Below, piece by piece: positions 13,634-14,191 of a stretch of 14,191 nt of DNA; the first letter of the stretch is position 1, and the number at the start of each line of letters is the position of its first letter. Origin of the DNA: an uncultured Coriobacteriaceae bacterium (GTDB lineage Bacteria; Actinomycetota; Coriobacteriia; Coriobacteriales; Eggerthellaceae). A program made the position numbers and the translations under genes. The notes under the pieces are model-generated. The model was given only the letters and a program-made list of their open reading frames with translations. It was not told the origin of the DNA and made no database searches. Location: NCBI GenBank assembly GCA_900554945.1, contig USJN01000010.1, positions 1 through 14,191 on the forward strand, read 5' to 3'.

Positions 13634-14191
13634 TTAGAGGGATGCGACATAGCGCTCGAGATTCTTCTTCAGTCGACCGAGGAAGCTTTCGCCCAAAGCG
13701 GAAAGCTCGGCATCATCCTTCGTGATATACCCGAGATGGATGGTCACATCCGTCTCAAGCGGGACGGTCGTCAGCGCCGGACCATCGGCGATGCCCACGA
13801 GGATGCCGCTCGTCACCGTATAACCATTGAGGGCGACGCAGAGCTCGGAGAGCGAGGCACGGTCGGTCGTTGCTATCTTCTTTGCGCATGCAGGGTCGCA
13901 CACCGCTTCTTCCGCGAATTCAGCAGGAGCGTCTTTACCCTGGTCAAAATAGATATACGGCCAATCGGCAAGATCGTCCAACGTAAGCGACTTCGCATTC
14001 GACATCGGGTGGCTCGAGGGCAGGGCCACGCGCGGCGCCGACTGCACGAGCTCGGTGTATCGAACGCCCGCTGCTTTGAACGCCTCGTCAAGAGCGGCAT
14101 CCGAAGCGGACGTCTTGAGCAGGATGCCCAGTTCGCTCACTCCTCGCGCGACGTCGTCGATAACGCCCTGCGTCGTGCGGTCGCGCAGCGC
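13634..14191 (-). CDS. LysR-family regulator, substrate-binding domain only (5' end beyond the window)
   Basis: The frame is open from the right edge to TAA at 13634-13636, giving 185 residues. A GTG at 14140 could be mistaken for the start, but coding continues upstream in frame (TTQGVIDDVARG). The content matches a LysR effector-binding domain: VARGVSELGILLKT, RVALPSSHPM, LTLDDLADWPYIYFDQG, a central NGYTVTSGILVGIADG and a C-terminal GESFLGRLKKNLERY. The winged-helix DNA-binding part lies outside the window. The target cannot be read from here; the gene is convergent with selB and separated by a terminator, so no link to selenium is implied. LysR regulators are abundant in Eggerthellaceae, consistent with the proposed host. 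Confidence 0.85.
   Translation of the reverse strand, partial: ALRDRTTQGVIDDVARGVSELGILLKTSASDAALDEAFKAAGVRYTELVQSAPRVALPSSHPMSNAKSLTLDDLADWPYIYFDQGKDAPAEFAEEAVCDPACAKKIATTDRASLSELCVALNGYTVTSGILVGIADGPALTTVPLETDVTIHLGYITKDDAELSALGESFLGRLKKNLERYVASL

Noticed and set aside
14138..14140. GTG start for the LysR-like protein
   Set aside because: The frame continues upstream to the window edge with LysR-like sequence, so the gene is truncated rather than starting here.
1..14191. selC (tRNA-Sec), other tRNA genes, rRNA, CRISPR arrays or insertion sequences
   Set aside because: I looked in the intergenic stretches and saw no tRNA-like fold with a T-loop sequence, no spaced direct repeats and no transposase.

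Overview
The window is about 60% GC, has dense genes with tight start/stop overlaps, and carries a complete bacterial selenocysteine toolkit apart from the tRNA gene. Together with the LysR regulator at the right edge, this suggests an anaerobic, gut-type actinobacterium of the Coriobacteriia, most likely Eggerthellaceae. That assignment is inference from composition and gene content. The first ~300 bases are clearly AT-richer, hold the C-terminus of a membrane protein, and look like a different composition domain.

Layout, left to right. (1) 3-179: tail of an AT-rich membrane protein. (2) 474-1553 (+): selD, whose own active-site residue is selenocysteine, encoded by an in-frame TGA at 525-527 followed by a SECIS-like hairpin. 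(3) 1556-3728 (-): a coupled trio in transcription order SufE-like sulfur acceptor, small protein with an acyl-carrier-like C-terminal half, and SufS-type cysteine desulfurase. (4) 3851-5398 (-): a FucI/AraA-fold protein of unknown substrate, closed by a strong terminator. (5) 5516-7096 (-): a PucR/CdaR-type regulator. (6) 7524-8864 (+): a MelB-like (GPH family) transporter with a ~300-nt structured leader. (7) 8950-9839 (-): yedF and a DUF3343 gene overlapping as TAATG. (8) 9892-9907: a perfect parS palindrome. (9) 10114-13505 (+): selA and selB overlapping as ATGA. (10) 13634-14191 (-): 5'-truncated LysR regulator.

SelD makes selenophosphate, SelA converts Ser-tRNA(Sec) to Sec-tRNA(Sec), and SelB delivers it at SECIS-marked UGA codons. 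YedF and DUF3343 are family-level candidates for sulfur/selenium carriers. The SufE/SufS-type pair next to selD could mobilise sulfur or selenium. selC (tRNA-Sec) was not found in the window.

The most novel element is the regulon set between the selenium genes. A 17-bp near-palindrome (TTATGCAAAATGCACAA) fills exactly the spacer upstream of a -10 box in front of both the transporter (TATAAT) and the FucI-like gene (TAGAAT), as an inverted pair whose 26-bp blocks match at 25 positions. The copy before the FucI-like gene overlaps the stop codon of the regulator, and a weaker third copy lies 42 bp downstream of the transporter copy. This ties transporter, regulator and FucI-like protein into one probable uptake-and-conversion system for an unidentified compound.
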